A stretch of DNA of 64,000 nt from Geomonas edaphica (GTDB taxonomy: Bacteria > Desulfobacterota > Desulfuromonadia > Geobacterales > Geobacteraceae), in contig NZ_SSYB01000001.1 of the NCBI RefSeq assembly GCF_004917075.1, positions 124,001 through 188,000 on the forward strand, in the 5' to 3' direction. The position numbers were made by a program, and so were the translations under genes. The number at the start of each line of letters is the position of its first letter. Position 1 is the first letter of the stretch. Below, one piece after another: positions 48,549 to 55,633 of the stretch. The notes under the pieces were generated by a model. It was not told the DNA's origin. It worked only from the letters and a program-made list of their open reading frames with translations, and did no database searches.

Positions 48549-49481
48549 CTACCCAGCCGCTCTCACCATTAGCGCCGCCAGTGTCACGCCGCTAACCACA
48601 AGCCACAGCGTCACACCCTGCAGCATCGGGCGTACACCGACCTTTCCCAAAACCTCTCTGCTGAGCCCCAACCCGACGAAAAACAGGGACACACCCAGGC
48701 CGTGCCTGGCAAAGGCCGCAACCTGATTCCACTGCACCTCAAAAGCCGGTAATAGGCTCCGCACGGCTGCTGCTGCGATGAAGCCGATGATGAACAGCGG
48801 TACGCGTACTCTCTTGTCAGACTTTTTCAGCAGGGCCGCGCCGAAAACGACCGGCATGATCCACATGGCGCGGGTGAGCTTCACCGTGGTCCCGACCTTC
48901 AGGGCTTCGTCCCCAAAGGCGGATGCCGCACCGACGACGCTGCTCGTGTCGTGAATGGCAAGTCCCGCCCAAGTGCCGAACACATCCTGGCGCAGGTCCA
49001 GCAGATGCCCTATCAGAGGAAACAGCAACAGAGCCACGGAGTTGAGGGTGAAGACGGTCCCAAGGGCCACCGCCGTCTCGTCATCCTTGGCGTCCAGCAC
49101 CGGCGCTAATGCAGCAATCGCACTGCCGCCGCAAATTGCCGTTCCCGCAGATATCAGCGCGGATGTGTTGCTTTGAGTGCCGAAAAGTCTTCCCAACAGG
49201 TATCCGACGCCGAGGGTGAAGCCAATCCCCACTATGGTGTACCCGAGACTTTCCCTTCCTGTCTGCACCACTTCTCCAAGTTTTAGTCCAAAGCCAAGCC
49301 CGACCACGGAGAGCTGCAGCGACACCCTGCTCAAGCTGGCCGTTCTTTGTTGCCACGGGTTGCCCAAGGTCAGGGCGTAGCCAGTCCCGAGGGCGAGGGC
49401 CAAGGCGGGGCCACCCCATGGGGAGATGGCCAGCGCCAGACATAGAATCATGACAATGCTTCGGACCTCCATGTGTCTCAT
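48549..49481 (-). CDS. YeiH-family putative sulfate/sulfite exporter
   Basis: 310 residues with about nine to ten membrane segments and the family motifs GTAICGGSAIAALAPVL and GLAIHDTSSVVGAA (PF03601). The ATG at 49481 has a perfect AAGGAGG site. The substrate of the family is not firmly shown; sulfate or sulfite export is suggested. Position beside cysHDN and opposite a LysR gene supports a link to sulfur-anion balance. Confidence 0.9.
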   Translation of the reverse strand: MRHMEVRSIVMILCLALAISPWGGPALALALGTGYALTLGNPWQQRTASLSRVSLQLSVVGLGFGLKLGEVVQTGRESLGYTIVGIGFTLGVGYLLGRLFGTQSNTSALISAGTAICGGSAIAALAPVLDAKDDETAVALGTVFTLNSVALLLFPLIGHLLDLRQDVFGTWAGLAIHDTSSVVGAASAFGDEALKVGTTVKLTRAMWIMPVVFGAALLKKSDKRVRVPLFIIGFIAAAAVRSLLPAFEVQWNQVAAFARHGLGVSLFFVGLGLSREVLGKVGVRPMLQGVTLWLVVSGVTLAALMVRAAG

Positions 49482-49597
49482 TTTCCCCTCCTTAATGTGG
49501 AAATCTATTGCGGATAATATGTCTTTTGAGATATAAACAAAAATTAGTAATTTAGATAAATAGTATCAATTTGATTTATGTTTATCCGGGGTAGGCT

Positions 49598-50524
49598 ATG
49601 ACGATAACGCTCAGGCAGCTAGAGATATTCGAGAAGGTCGCAGCATGCGGCGGGGTGACCCAGGCTAGTGGCCAACTGCTGTTGACCCAATCGGCGGTCA
49701 GCATGGCGCTTGCTGAGCTGGAAAGGCTGGCGGGAGCGCCCCTCTTCGAGCGCTCCGGGAGGCGGCTCTTTTTGAATGATCGCGGGCGGGAGATGCTTCC
49801 TCAAGCGCGGGAGGTGCTTTCGCGCGTACGCATGATTGAGCTTTTCCTGGACGAGTCCGTCGGTGCACCTAAAGGAACCTTGGTTATCGGGGCGAGCACG
49901 ACCATCGGCAACTACCTGTTGCCTGCAATGGTCGGCGAGTTCTCGAAGCGGTATTGCGACGCCAAAGCTCTGCTGCAGGTCGGCAATGCACTTCAGATTG
50001 AGCACGGGGTCGAGTCGGGTGAATTGGACCTTGGGCTCGTCGAAGGTCTGCCGCATCTTTCGTCGCTCGCTACCACCCCCTGGAGGCGGGATGAACTCGT
50101 GATTGTTGTCGGGCAGCAACATCCGTGGGCAGCGGCCCGAACGGCCACTCAGGACATGCTGCGGGAAGCCCCATGGATCGTGCGCGAGAGGGGGTCCGGA
50201 ACAAGGGAGGTTTTCGAGGCGGCAATGGAGAGGGCAGGTGTGACTTACTCCATTGCCCTTGAACTGGGTCATACCGAGGCAATCAAGAAGGCGGTGGAAG
50301 CGGGGCTTGGGGTCGGGTGCGTTTCCAGAATGGCGGTCCAGCGGGAACTGGATCACGGGTGGCTTTTAGAAGTTACCAGTACGGTGGATCTACAGCGCAC
50401 CCTGCTTCTTGTTACCAGAAAAAACGACTACCGCACCGCGTTGATGCGAGCGTTCCTCGGGATGCTTGAAGAGAGCAGGGATGTCGACGAAGTGAAGAGC
50501 GAGAAGGCAAGGGAATCGGTTTGA
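49598..50524 (+). CDS. LysR-family regulator (YeiE-like)
   Basis: 308 residues: winged helix at the N-terminus (TLRQLEIFEKVAACGGVTQASGQLLLTQSAVSMALAELE) and a periplasmic-binding-protein-like effector domain with ASTTIGNYLLPAMVGEF, the pattern seen in YeiE/CysB/CbbR-like regulators. It is divergent from the yeiH-like gene, the same arrangement as E. coli yeiE-yeiH. The A/T-rich 116-base gap between them should hold the operator. It may also act on cysHDN. Confidence 0.92.
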   Translation: MTITLRQLEIFEKVAACGGVTQASGQLLLTQSAVSMALAELERLAGAPLFERSGRRLFLNDRGREMLPQAREVLSRVRMIELFLDESVGAPKGTLVIGASTTIGNYLLPAMVGEFSKRYCDAKALLQVGNALQIEHGVESGELDLGLVEGLPHLSSLATTPWRRDELVIVVGQQHPWAAARTATQDMLREAPWIVRERGSGTREVFEAAMERAGVTYSIALELGHTEAIKKAVEAGLGVGCVSRMAVQRELDHGWLLEVTSTVDLQRTLLLVTRKNDYRTALMRAFLGMLEESRDVDEVKSEKARESV

Positions 50525-50555
50525 TGTTAAGAAGACCAAAATGATCTTTTTTATG

Positions 50556-50584
50556 TTGACTTGATAGTGCTGCAGGTGTAGAAA
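50556..50584 (+). promoter_or_regulatory. Sigma-70-type promoter of the 20-codon peptide unit
   Basis: TTGACT at 50556-50561 and TAGAAA at 50579-50584, 17-base spacer, 35 bases before the peptide ATG. Confidence 0.6.
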
Positions 50585-50619
50585 TAAATAACCTCAATTA
50601 TGGGAAAGGAGATCAGGCA

Positions 50620-50682
50620 ATGTGGACCTCTAAGTTTGCTATTCGTCCTGTATCGCACTGCAAAGAAGGTTGCAGTATTTAG
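50620..50682 (+). CDS. 20-residue Cys-containing peptide ORF
   Basis: ATG to TAG, 20 codons, with a textbook AAAGGAGAT ribosome site eight bases upstream. The peptide starts MWTSKFAIRP and ends with a CKEGC motif (Cys14, Cys18) and SI. A seven-base perfect inverted repeat (ACTGCAA 50657-50663 / TTGCAGT 50670-50676) spans both Cys codons. With its own promoter and two downstream hairpins it forms a complete short transcription unit of about 160 bases. It could be a leader peptide, a modified-peptide precursor, a toxin-like peptide or the coding part of a dual-function RNA; I do not recognise it. Confidence 0.55.
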   Translation: MWTSKFAIRPVSHCKEGCSI

Positions 50683-50703
50683 CCCGTCTCGGAAGAGATG
50701 GGC
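50682..50703 (+). repeat. Hairpin with GGAA loop after the peptide ORF
   Basis: GCCCGTCTC (50682-50690) pairs with GAGATGGGC (50695-50703), one G-T wobble, GGAA tetraloop. It starts at the last base of the peptide stop codon and precedes the main terminator. Confidence 0.6.
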
Positions 50704-50714
50704 GGCCCACAACC

Positions 50715-50746
50715 AAAAAGCCCCTGTAGAGATACAGGGGCTTTTT
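50715..50746 (+). terminator. Rho-independent terminator of the peptide unit
   Basis: Perfect 14-base arms AAAAAGCCCCTGTA / TACAGGGGCTTTTT with a GAGA loop. The symmetric A/T ends also suit termination of the opposing truncated cytochrome gene. Confidence 0.92.
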
Positions 50747-50827
50747 GCGTTTGTACTTTGAGGCGGCGCTCATGCCGCCTCTATGACTGCCGGTGACGGA
50801 GTGGTTGCCCGTAAAAGACAGCTGTCC

Positions 50828-51247
50828 CTACGGTGCAACCAGCTTCCAGTTTACGCACGAAGAAGCGCGGAGATCTTTCCTCTCTTTTATGGAAGGCGTA
50901 GCGACTGTCCCGTCATGACAGGACATGCACAACCTCCCTTTGCCAAGTCGTGGATCGAAATCCTCAGGAACGGCGACATTGGCCGGAATGTTGAGGGCAT
51001 ATGCTTTCCCGGACTTGGTCTGTTCCGTCTTGCTATTCCACAACATGCCACCCTCGGTAGTATCCTGATGCGGGACATGACAGAACTGACACAGCTTGCC
51101 CGCCCCTGGAACAGCAACGGGCGCGTTAGCCGCATGGTCCGCTCCCTCGGAACTCGCACAAGGAGGCACGTCAGCTTCTGCGATGACGGCAATGCATAAC
51201 ACAGTAAAAAAAATAATGACAAATCTGCACATCGAGAGCTTGTTCAT
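50828..51247 (-). CDS. Truncated diheme c-type cytochrome, possible gene remnant
   Basis: 139 residues from the ATG at 51247: a signal peptide (to about IAEA), heme sites CQFCH and CMSCH, and the pattern LCQFCHVPHQ...GMLWNSKT...LCMSCHDGTVA. In related Geobacter cytochromes this N-terminal pattern normally continues with further domains after CHDGTVA; here it ends within 20 residues in a sequence (ERKDLRASSCVNWKLVAP) unlike the family. No good ribosome site precedes the ATG. I infer a 3'-truncated or frameshifted remnant, though a short functional diheme protein is possible. Confidence 0.6.
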   Translation of the reverse strand: MNKLSMCRFVIIFFTVLCIAVIAEADVPPCASSEGADHAANAPVAVPGAGKLCQFCHVPHQDTTEGGMLWNSKTEQTKSGKAYALNIPANVAVPEDFDPRLGKGRLCMSCHDGTVATPSIKERKDLRASSCVNWKLVAP

Positions 51248-51614
51248 GGCGATCTCGCTAGCCGGCACCCGCTTTAAAGGGGCATTCGGCCGATGGATTT
51301 TGACGGTCACCTGTAGGTCAGGCTACACCTCTCCAAAGTTGGCGGCATTTTACACATACATGACTTGATAATCAAATGAAATATATATGTAGGAATAAAT
51401 GAATATATCCTTCGGTATAGATTCCTACATTTAAGCTGGACCAGTAGGTAATGGATCCTGGCTGCTAATGCAACAGGCCCTTTTCATGGAGTCGTAGCCC
51501 ATGAGTAGTGGTTCTTACCAGACGGCTAATGCTTTCAAGCTTGAAGACTTTGAGGCAATACAGTAAGGTGCCCAACTGCACGCGAGGTTATCTTTTTGGA
51601 GGATGAAGGAGTTT
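51248..51614. other. Intergenic region with perfect inverted repeat
   Basis: About 370 A/T-richer bases without a supported gene. It holds the inverted repeat listed at 51387-51430 and a stretch upstream of the small membrane ORF. Confidence 0.45.
51387..51430. repeat. ATGTAGGAAT / ATTCCTACAT inverted repeat
   Basis: Ten-base perfect arms (51387-51396 and 51421-51430) separated by 24 bases that contain a smaller CC-TTCG-GG-like element. It could be a paired protein-binding site or an RNA hairpin. No T-run follows. Confidence 0.7.
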
Positions 51615-51860
51615 ATGAGAAGCGGTAAGAGGGGCGGTTTTGTGATGATACTGTTTTGCATGCCATTCCTGCTGGAGTGGTGGTTCCTCAGCTCCATGCA
51701 TTCGGGTATGGCCATTGCGGTTGTCCTTTTACTGCTGGGGCTGCTTTTCCTCTGCTACTGTGCCATCGCCTTGTTACTTCCGGAGCCGCCCATCCCTCAG
51801 AGGGTAGGAAACTTCTCGTTCTCATCGCCGGATACTCTTCAGCGCAAATATCTTTCCTAG
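51615..51860 (+). CDS. Small membrane protein, hypothetical
   Basis: 81 residues from the ATG at 51615 (GAAGGAG site); an ATG at 51603 is too close to its GGAGG. Two hydrophobic segments (FVMILFCMPFLLEWWFL and GMAIAVVLLLLGLLFLCYCAIALLL) and a polar tail. No family recognised. It lies in an accessory-looking stretch, so confidence is limited. Confidence 0.45.
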   Translation: MRSGKRGGFVMILFCMPFLLEWWFLSSMHSGMAIAVVLLLLGLLFLCYCAIALLLPEPPIPQRVGNFSFSSPDTLQRKYLS

Positions 51861-52058
51861 TTTTTCTTTCCTGGTTTTTTCCCACTTGTCCCGGCTCATG
51901 CAGGCAGCCTCCACCGAAAGCAACCTGTCGTGGAGGCATGTTAAGCCCGCTAGCTTTATGTTGATCTTTGGCTGGGACAACCTTCCTTCGTAACAGCCAG
52001 GCCCCTTGCATACGCCGTTGGGGCTACCTAAATACTTGTCGTATTTTCGCCTACACAT
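51822..52058 (-). CDS. Doubtful Cys-rich ORF overlapping stem-loops
   Basis: 78 codons on the minus strand. The product has five or more Cys (MCRRKYDKY, VCKGPGCYEG, GLTCLHD, EAACMSRDKW), giving it a protein-like, zinc-ribbon-like look, but no ribosome site precedes the ATG and it overlaps the small membrane ORF tail-to-tail by 39 bases and three hairpins (51907-52025). It could be a decayed gene or chance. Confidence 0.25.
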   Translation of the reverse strand: MCRRKYDKYLGSPNGVCKGPGCYEGRLSQPKINIKLAGLTCLHDRLLSVEAACMSRDKWEKTRKEKLGKIFALKSIRR

Positions 52059-52368
52059 GAATAAAATTTACTGTTATTTGGAATTACCCGGTTTTGAACA
52101 TGCGAGCAGGATCCTGCAGCGTAAACATCAACATGGTAGCCTTGCTCACCTTTTCTCGTAGGCTTTTATGCGTTAAATCAAATATTTAATGGCTGTGGTG
52201 GTAAGAGGGGCCCATGGTGATGTCGACTGTGCATTCCACGGTTCGCAATGGCGGCCGTTGATTGCACAGTGCTGTCATAGGAGATATTTTTTTATTGTGG
52301 GGGTAATTGTCTACAGTAATTTAAGTGAATATTTGCTATAAAAGCTTCCCATGTCTGGAGGAGCATTA
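51861..52368. other. Intergenic region rich in stem-loops
   Basis: About 500 bases. Besides the doubtful minus-strand frame it has adjacent inverted repeats: GCCTCCAC/GTGGAGGC (51907-51937, 15-base loop), TGGCTG/CAGCCA (51969-51999) and GCCCC/GGGGC (about 52001-52025), and a two-part hairpin at 52227-52269. An A/T-rich stretch (52285-52345) likely carries the promoter of the XRE-receiver gene. Confidence 0.5.
52227..52269. repeat. Two-part hairpin CTGTGCA...ACGG / CCGT...TGCACAG
   Basis: Outer arms CTGTGCA (52227-52233) and TGCACAG (52263-52269), inner arms ACGG (52238-52241) and CCGT (52255-52258), with equal four-base internal loops. About 100 bases upstream of the XRE-receiver gene. Confidence 0.6.
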
Positions 52369-53064
52369 ATGACCATTGAAGAAGCATTCGGCATAGTCGT
52401 ACGACGACTGAGAAGGGAACGCAACCTCTCTCAGGACAGGCTGTCTATGTTAAGCTGCCTGGACCGCAAATTCATATCCAACATCGAAGGCGGTAAACAG
52501 CAGCCGAGTCTCTTGTCCATATTTGCCCTTGCCTCCGCCCTCAACGCATCCGCCTCCAGTATCATCTTTGAGACAGAATTCATCCTTAAAATTAACACTC
52601 CGGAAAGGATGCGGCCCGACGGGAGCAAGATCGACTGGATCAGTAGCATGGAGATCATGATGAGTAAGATTAACAACTGCTACCAGGGGACAGAGACCAT
52701 TCTGATCGTCGACGACGAGAAACAGTTGCGCGAGATGCTCTCTGATTTCCTCGTAAGCTACGGTTACCGAGTGATCACTGCTGAAGACGGTCAGGATGCG
52801 TTGGACAAGTACAAACAGAACGAACCGATCCACCTGGTGGTCATGGACGTGGTTATGCCCCGCAAGGATGGTATTAGCTGTTTCAGGGAGATAAAGAAGG
52901 TGAACCCGGCCGCGAAGGCGGTGTTCATGAGCGGCTACCGCCCGGATCACCTGCAAGCGAAGCCCGATTTCCAGCTCATTCAGAAGCCGTTTTCCCCGGT
53001 CGAGATGATCAAGGCGATTAGGAGCGCGCTGGAGAGTGAGCAGGAGGTAATTGGCGACCGGTGA
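52369..53064 (+). CDS. XRE helix-turn-helix fused to response-regulator receiver
   Basis: 231 residues from the ATG at 52369 (TGGAGGAGC site). Residues 1-70 form a Cro/CI-type HTH (AFGIVVRRLRRERNLSQDRLSMLSCLDRKFISNIEGGKQQPSLLSIFALASAL); residues 105-225 form a receiver with DD pair, phospho-Asp in VVMDVVMPRKDG, switch Ser (FMSGY) and Lys (QKPF), so it can be phosphorylated. DNA-binding domains usually follow the receiver and are not XRE type, so this order is uncommon. No histidine kinase is adjacent. It may be a phosphorylation-controlled repressor. Confidence 0.9.
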   Translation: MTIEEAFGIVVRRLRRERNLSQDRLSMLSCLDRKFISNIEGGKQQPSLLSIFALASALNASASSIIFETEFILKINTPERMRPDGSKIDWISSMEIMMSKINNCYQGTETILIVDDEKQLREMLSDFLVSYGYRVITAEDGQDALDKYKQNEPIHLVVMDVVMPRKDGISCFREIKKVNPAAKAVFMSGYRPDHLQAKPDFQLIQKPFSPVEMIKAIRSALESEQEVIGDR

Positions 53065-53091
53065 CCAGCTCTGTAGAAAAATGAATCCATG

Positions 53092-53123
53092 AAGGGACGT
53101 TCCGACGAACGTCCCTTTTTTTT
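53092..53123 (+). terminator. Rho-independent terminator
   Basis: Perfect 11-base stem AAGGGACGTTC / GAACGTCCCTT, CGAC loop, eight-T run; 28 bases after the XRE-receiver stop. Confidence 0.95.
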
Positions 53124-53433
53124 ATCCCTGCTGGTACAAAAGGCTGAGCATCCAGGCCGTAGCGAGGGTTGACGAGAACCATATGATCGCCCGCGGCGTG
53201 ATGTCCTTTGGAATATCCAGGTACGGCCGCTCGCCACGCAGCGATTGAATCCTGTACTCGATGGTTTGCTTGCCGTGGACGAACACGGCGATGGAGATAG
53301 GGAACCACAGGGCTCCAGATAGGGTGAGGAGGGCGCTCAGCGGGCCTTTGAGGTGTTCGCCCATGGAGAGCAGAAGCGCCAGCGTGACTCCTGAAACGAG
53401 TGCTGTGGTCTTAGTGGCGTAGGGTATTTTCAT
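53122..53433 (-). CDS. Small inner membrane protein, hypothetical
   Basis: 103 residues from the ATG at 53433 (a longer frame begins at 53475). Three likely membrane segments (about 10-27, 30-52 and 80-98) with a basic loop (HGKQTIEYRIQSLRGERPY). No family recognised. Its stop codon lies in the T-run of the terminator of the convergent gene. Confidence 0.6.
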   Translation of the reverse strand: MKIPYATKTTALVSGVTLALLLSMGEHLKGPLSALLTLSGALWFPISIAVFVHGKQTIEYRIQSLRGERPYLDIPKDITPRAIIWFSSTLATAWMLSLLYQQG

Positions 53434-53534
53434 GGCAGACCCCGTGCTGTCCGGGAGGTGGGTGCCGACCCACACAGCAAAGCATACAAAGCCACATTAG
53501 CAAGCTAAAGAAAGTGGAAGAGTATGGGGAATTG

Positions 53535-53564
53535 TTGACAGCTTGGGAGACTTTGTGGTAGCAA
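53535..53564 (+). promoter_or_regulatory. Candidate sigma-70 promoter
   Basis: TTGACA at 53535-53540 and TAGCAA at 53559-53564, 18-base spacer, upstream of the DUF882 gene. The -10 is poor. Confidence 0.4.
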
Positions 53565-53611
53565 GGAGGGGCGATTTCAGGTCGCTAATTGCCTGATTTA
53601 TAGAGGTTTAT

Positions 53612-54184
53612 GTGAAAGATGCAATGTTGTGCCGCAGGATGTTTCTCAAGTCCTCCGCCTTTTTTGCTGCGACCCTTCTTGGTGCCAAATCAGCCTTTGC
53701 GAGAATGGTCGATGGCGCCGGTACCGGCAGCCTTACCGAGGGCAAACTCTCCCTGTACAACGTCAACTGCAACGAACGGCTCACCGTAACCTACCGCAAC
53801 AGCCTAGGCGAGTACTGCGATGAAGCCCTGCAGGCCTTGAACTGGATCTTCCGCTGCCACCATACCAACCAGACAACGAAAATGGACCTTCGCGTCGTCG
53901 AATACCTGAACCGGCTGGACAACACCCTGGGGGGCGACAACGAGATTCACATCATCTCCGGTTACCGCTCTCCTGAATACAACGCCGAGCTGCGCCGTCG
54001 CTCAAAAGGCGTGGCGAAAGACAGCCTCCACATGAAGGGGATGGCTATCGACCTCGCCATCCCGAGGTTCGGGCTGGACCGGATAAGAAAAGGTGCCCTG
54101 ACCCTTGCCGCGGGCGGCGTCGGTTACTACCCTCAGTCCGGTTTCGTTCACATCGATTCCGGACACTTCAGGACCTGGGGATAG
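53612..54184 (+). CDS. Tat-exported M15-like peptidase (DUF882/YcbK family)
   Basis: 190 residues; GTG start with GAGGT five bases upstream. Twin-arginine signal CRRMFLKSSAFFAATLLGAKSAFA. The mature domain has the M15/DUF882 pattern: LSLYNVNCNERLTVTYR, IISGYRSPEYNAELRRRSKGVAKDSLHMKGMAIDLAI and GFVHIDSGHFRTWG, with the His/Asp/His zinc ligands. The family is predicted to trim peptidoglycan peptides in the periplasm. Convergent with nhaD. Confidence 0.92.
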   Translation: MKDAMLCRRMFLKSSAFFAATLLGAKSAFARMVDGAGTGSLTEGKLSLYNVNCNERLTVTYRNSLGEYCDEALQALNWIFRCHHTNQTTKMDLRVVEYLNRLDNTLGGDNEIHIISGYRSPEYNAELRRRSKGVAKDSLHMKGMAIDLAIPRFGLDRIRKGALTLAAGGVGYYPQSGFVHIDSGHFRTWG

Positions 54185-54219
54185 TCCCGGATCACACAGG
54201 ACTACGCAAGCCCCAGCCG

Positions 54220-55503
54220 TCACCCAAAGACCCTCGTCTGCAGCAAGTAAACACCTATTCCTCCGAAATAGCCCAAAAGGGCAAGCCCGCTTATCTTCCT
54301 CACATACCAGAAGAAGTGCACCTTCTCGAGTCCCATGGCGGCCACCCCTGCTGCCGAGCCGATGACGAGTATGGAACCGCCGGTACCGGCGCAGTAGGCC
54401 ATGAATTCCCAGAGAAAACTGTCGGCCGGATGCGCGGCCAGGTTGTACATCCCCATGGAGGCGGCAACGAGCGGCACGTTGTCGACGATAGCGCTCACAA
54501 GCCCGATGAGGGTGACGATCAGGTCGAGGCGTCCCACGGTACGGTCGAGCCAGCCCGCGATTGCCGACAGGATGTGCGTGTGTTCCAGCGTCGCCACCGC
54601 AAGCAGGATGCCGATGAAGAAGACGATGGAGCTCATGTCGATCTTCTCCAGGGCGTGTGCCAGGGTGAAGTGCCGCTTGTCCATCTCCTCCTTCTTCCTG
54701 TGCACGAGGTCACCGGCGAGCCAAAGAATGCCGAGCCCGAGCAGTATCCCCATGAAAGGGGGTAGGTGGGTCACCGTCTTGAAAACCGGGACGCTCACCA
54801 GGATGCCGATGCCGAGGAGGAACATGAGGTTGCGCTCGAAGAGGGTGCTCTGCGGGATGTCGCCGTTTTCCTCTCGGACCGGAGCCACCACCTCGCGGCC
54901 TCTCAATTGGAACGCGACCACGGTAAGCGGCAGCAACAGGTTCACCAGCGAAGGGGCGAGCACTCCCTTCATGATCGCCAGGGTGGTGATCTGGCCGCCG
55001 ATCCATAGCATGGTGGTGGTGACGTCGCCGATTGGGGTCCAGGCGCCGCCGGCGTTGGCGGCGATGACGATGAGACCGGCGAAGAAGAGACGGTCCTCGT
55101 GGTTATCGAGGAGTTTCTTCATCAGCGAGATCATGACGATGGTGGTGGTCAGGTTGTCGAGCACCGCGCTCAGAAAGAAGGTAACGAAGCCAACGAGCCA
55201 CATGAGCGAGGAGAGTTTCCTGGTATTTATGTGGGAAGTGATCACCTCGAACCCGTTGTGGGCGTCGATCACCTCAACTATGGTCATCGCCCCGATCAGA
55301 AAAAAGACGATCTGCGCCGTGGACGCCAACGACTCGTTCAACTGGTGTACGACAAGGTGTGAATCCGGGTTTGCGAGCGCGTACACGGACCAGAGCAGGC
55401 CCGCACCGAGAAGTGCGGAGGATGACTTGTTGATCCCGATGGGGTGTTCAAGGGCGATGGCCGCATAGGCGATGATGAAGATGGCGACGAGCAAGGTTAC
55501 CAT
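54220..55503 (-). CDS. nhaD: NhaD-family Na+/H+ antiporter
   Basis: 427 residues from the ATG at 55503 (AAGGAAC site); a longer frame from 55617 would add a non-hydrophobic 38-residue head and cross the upstream terminator, so it is rejected. About twelve membrane segments in the ion transporter superfamily pattern, with AALEHPIGINKSSSALLGAG, VVEVIDAHNGFEVI-type and NAGGAWTPIGDVTTTMLWIGG motifs typical of NhaD. It exports sodium in exchange for protons. Confidence 0.92.
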   Translation of the reverse strand: MVTLLVAIFIIAYAAIALEHPIGINKSSSALLGAGLLWSVYALANPDSHLVVHQLNESLASTAQIVFFLIGAMTIVEVIDAHNGFEVITSHINTRKLSSLMWLVGFVTFFLSAVLDNLTTTIVMISLMKKLLDNHEDRLFFAGLIVIAANAGGAWTPIGDVTTTMLWIGGQITTLAIMKGVLAPSLVNLLLPLTVVAFQLRGREVVAPVREENGDIPQSTLFERNLMFLLGIGILVSVPVFKTVTHLPPFMGILLGLGILWLAGDLVHRKKEEMDKRHFTLAHALEKIDMSSIVFFIGILLAVATLEHTHILSAIAGWLDRTVGRLDLIVTLIGLVSAIVDNVPLVAASMGMYNLAAHPADSFLWEFMAYCAGTGGSILVIGSAAGVAAMGLEKVHFFWYVRKISGLALLGYFGGIGVYLLQTRVFG

Positions 55504-55577
55504 GGGGGTGAGGTTCCTTAGGAGTGGCGCTTGGGGACTCGGGCATTGATAGCGCAACTTGGTCAGCGGGTAAAGGT

Positions 55578-55610
55578 AAAAAGGGCCTGTCGTATGGACA
55601 GGCCCTTTTT
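55578..55610 (-). terminator. Terminator of the TRAP operon
   Basis: Perfect 14-base inverted repeat AAAAAGGGCCTGTC / GACAGGCCCTTTTT with a five-base loop, 24 bases past the dctM stop on the minus strand and before nhaD. Confidence 0.93.
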
Positions 55611-55633
55611 CATTCAACGGTTAGGCTCTGCCG

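Noticed and set aside
51907-52025. Possible GEMM-type cyclic dinucleotide riboswitch
   Set aside because: Some segments vaguely resemble the class, but the conserved core and tetraloop-receptor pattern are not present.
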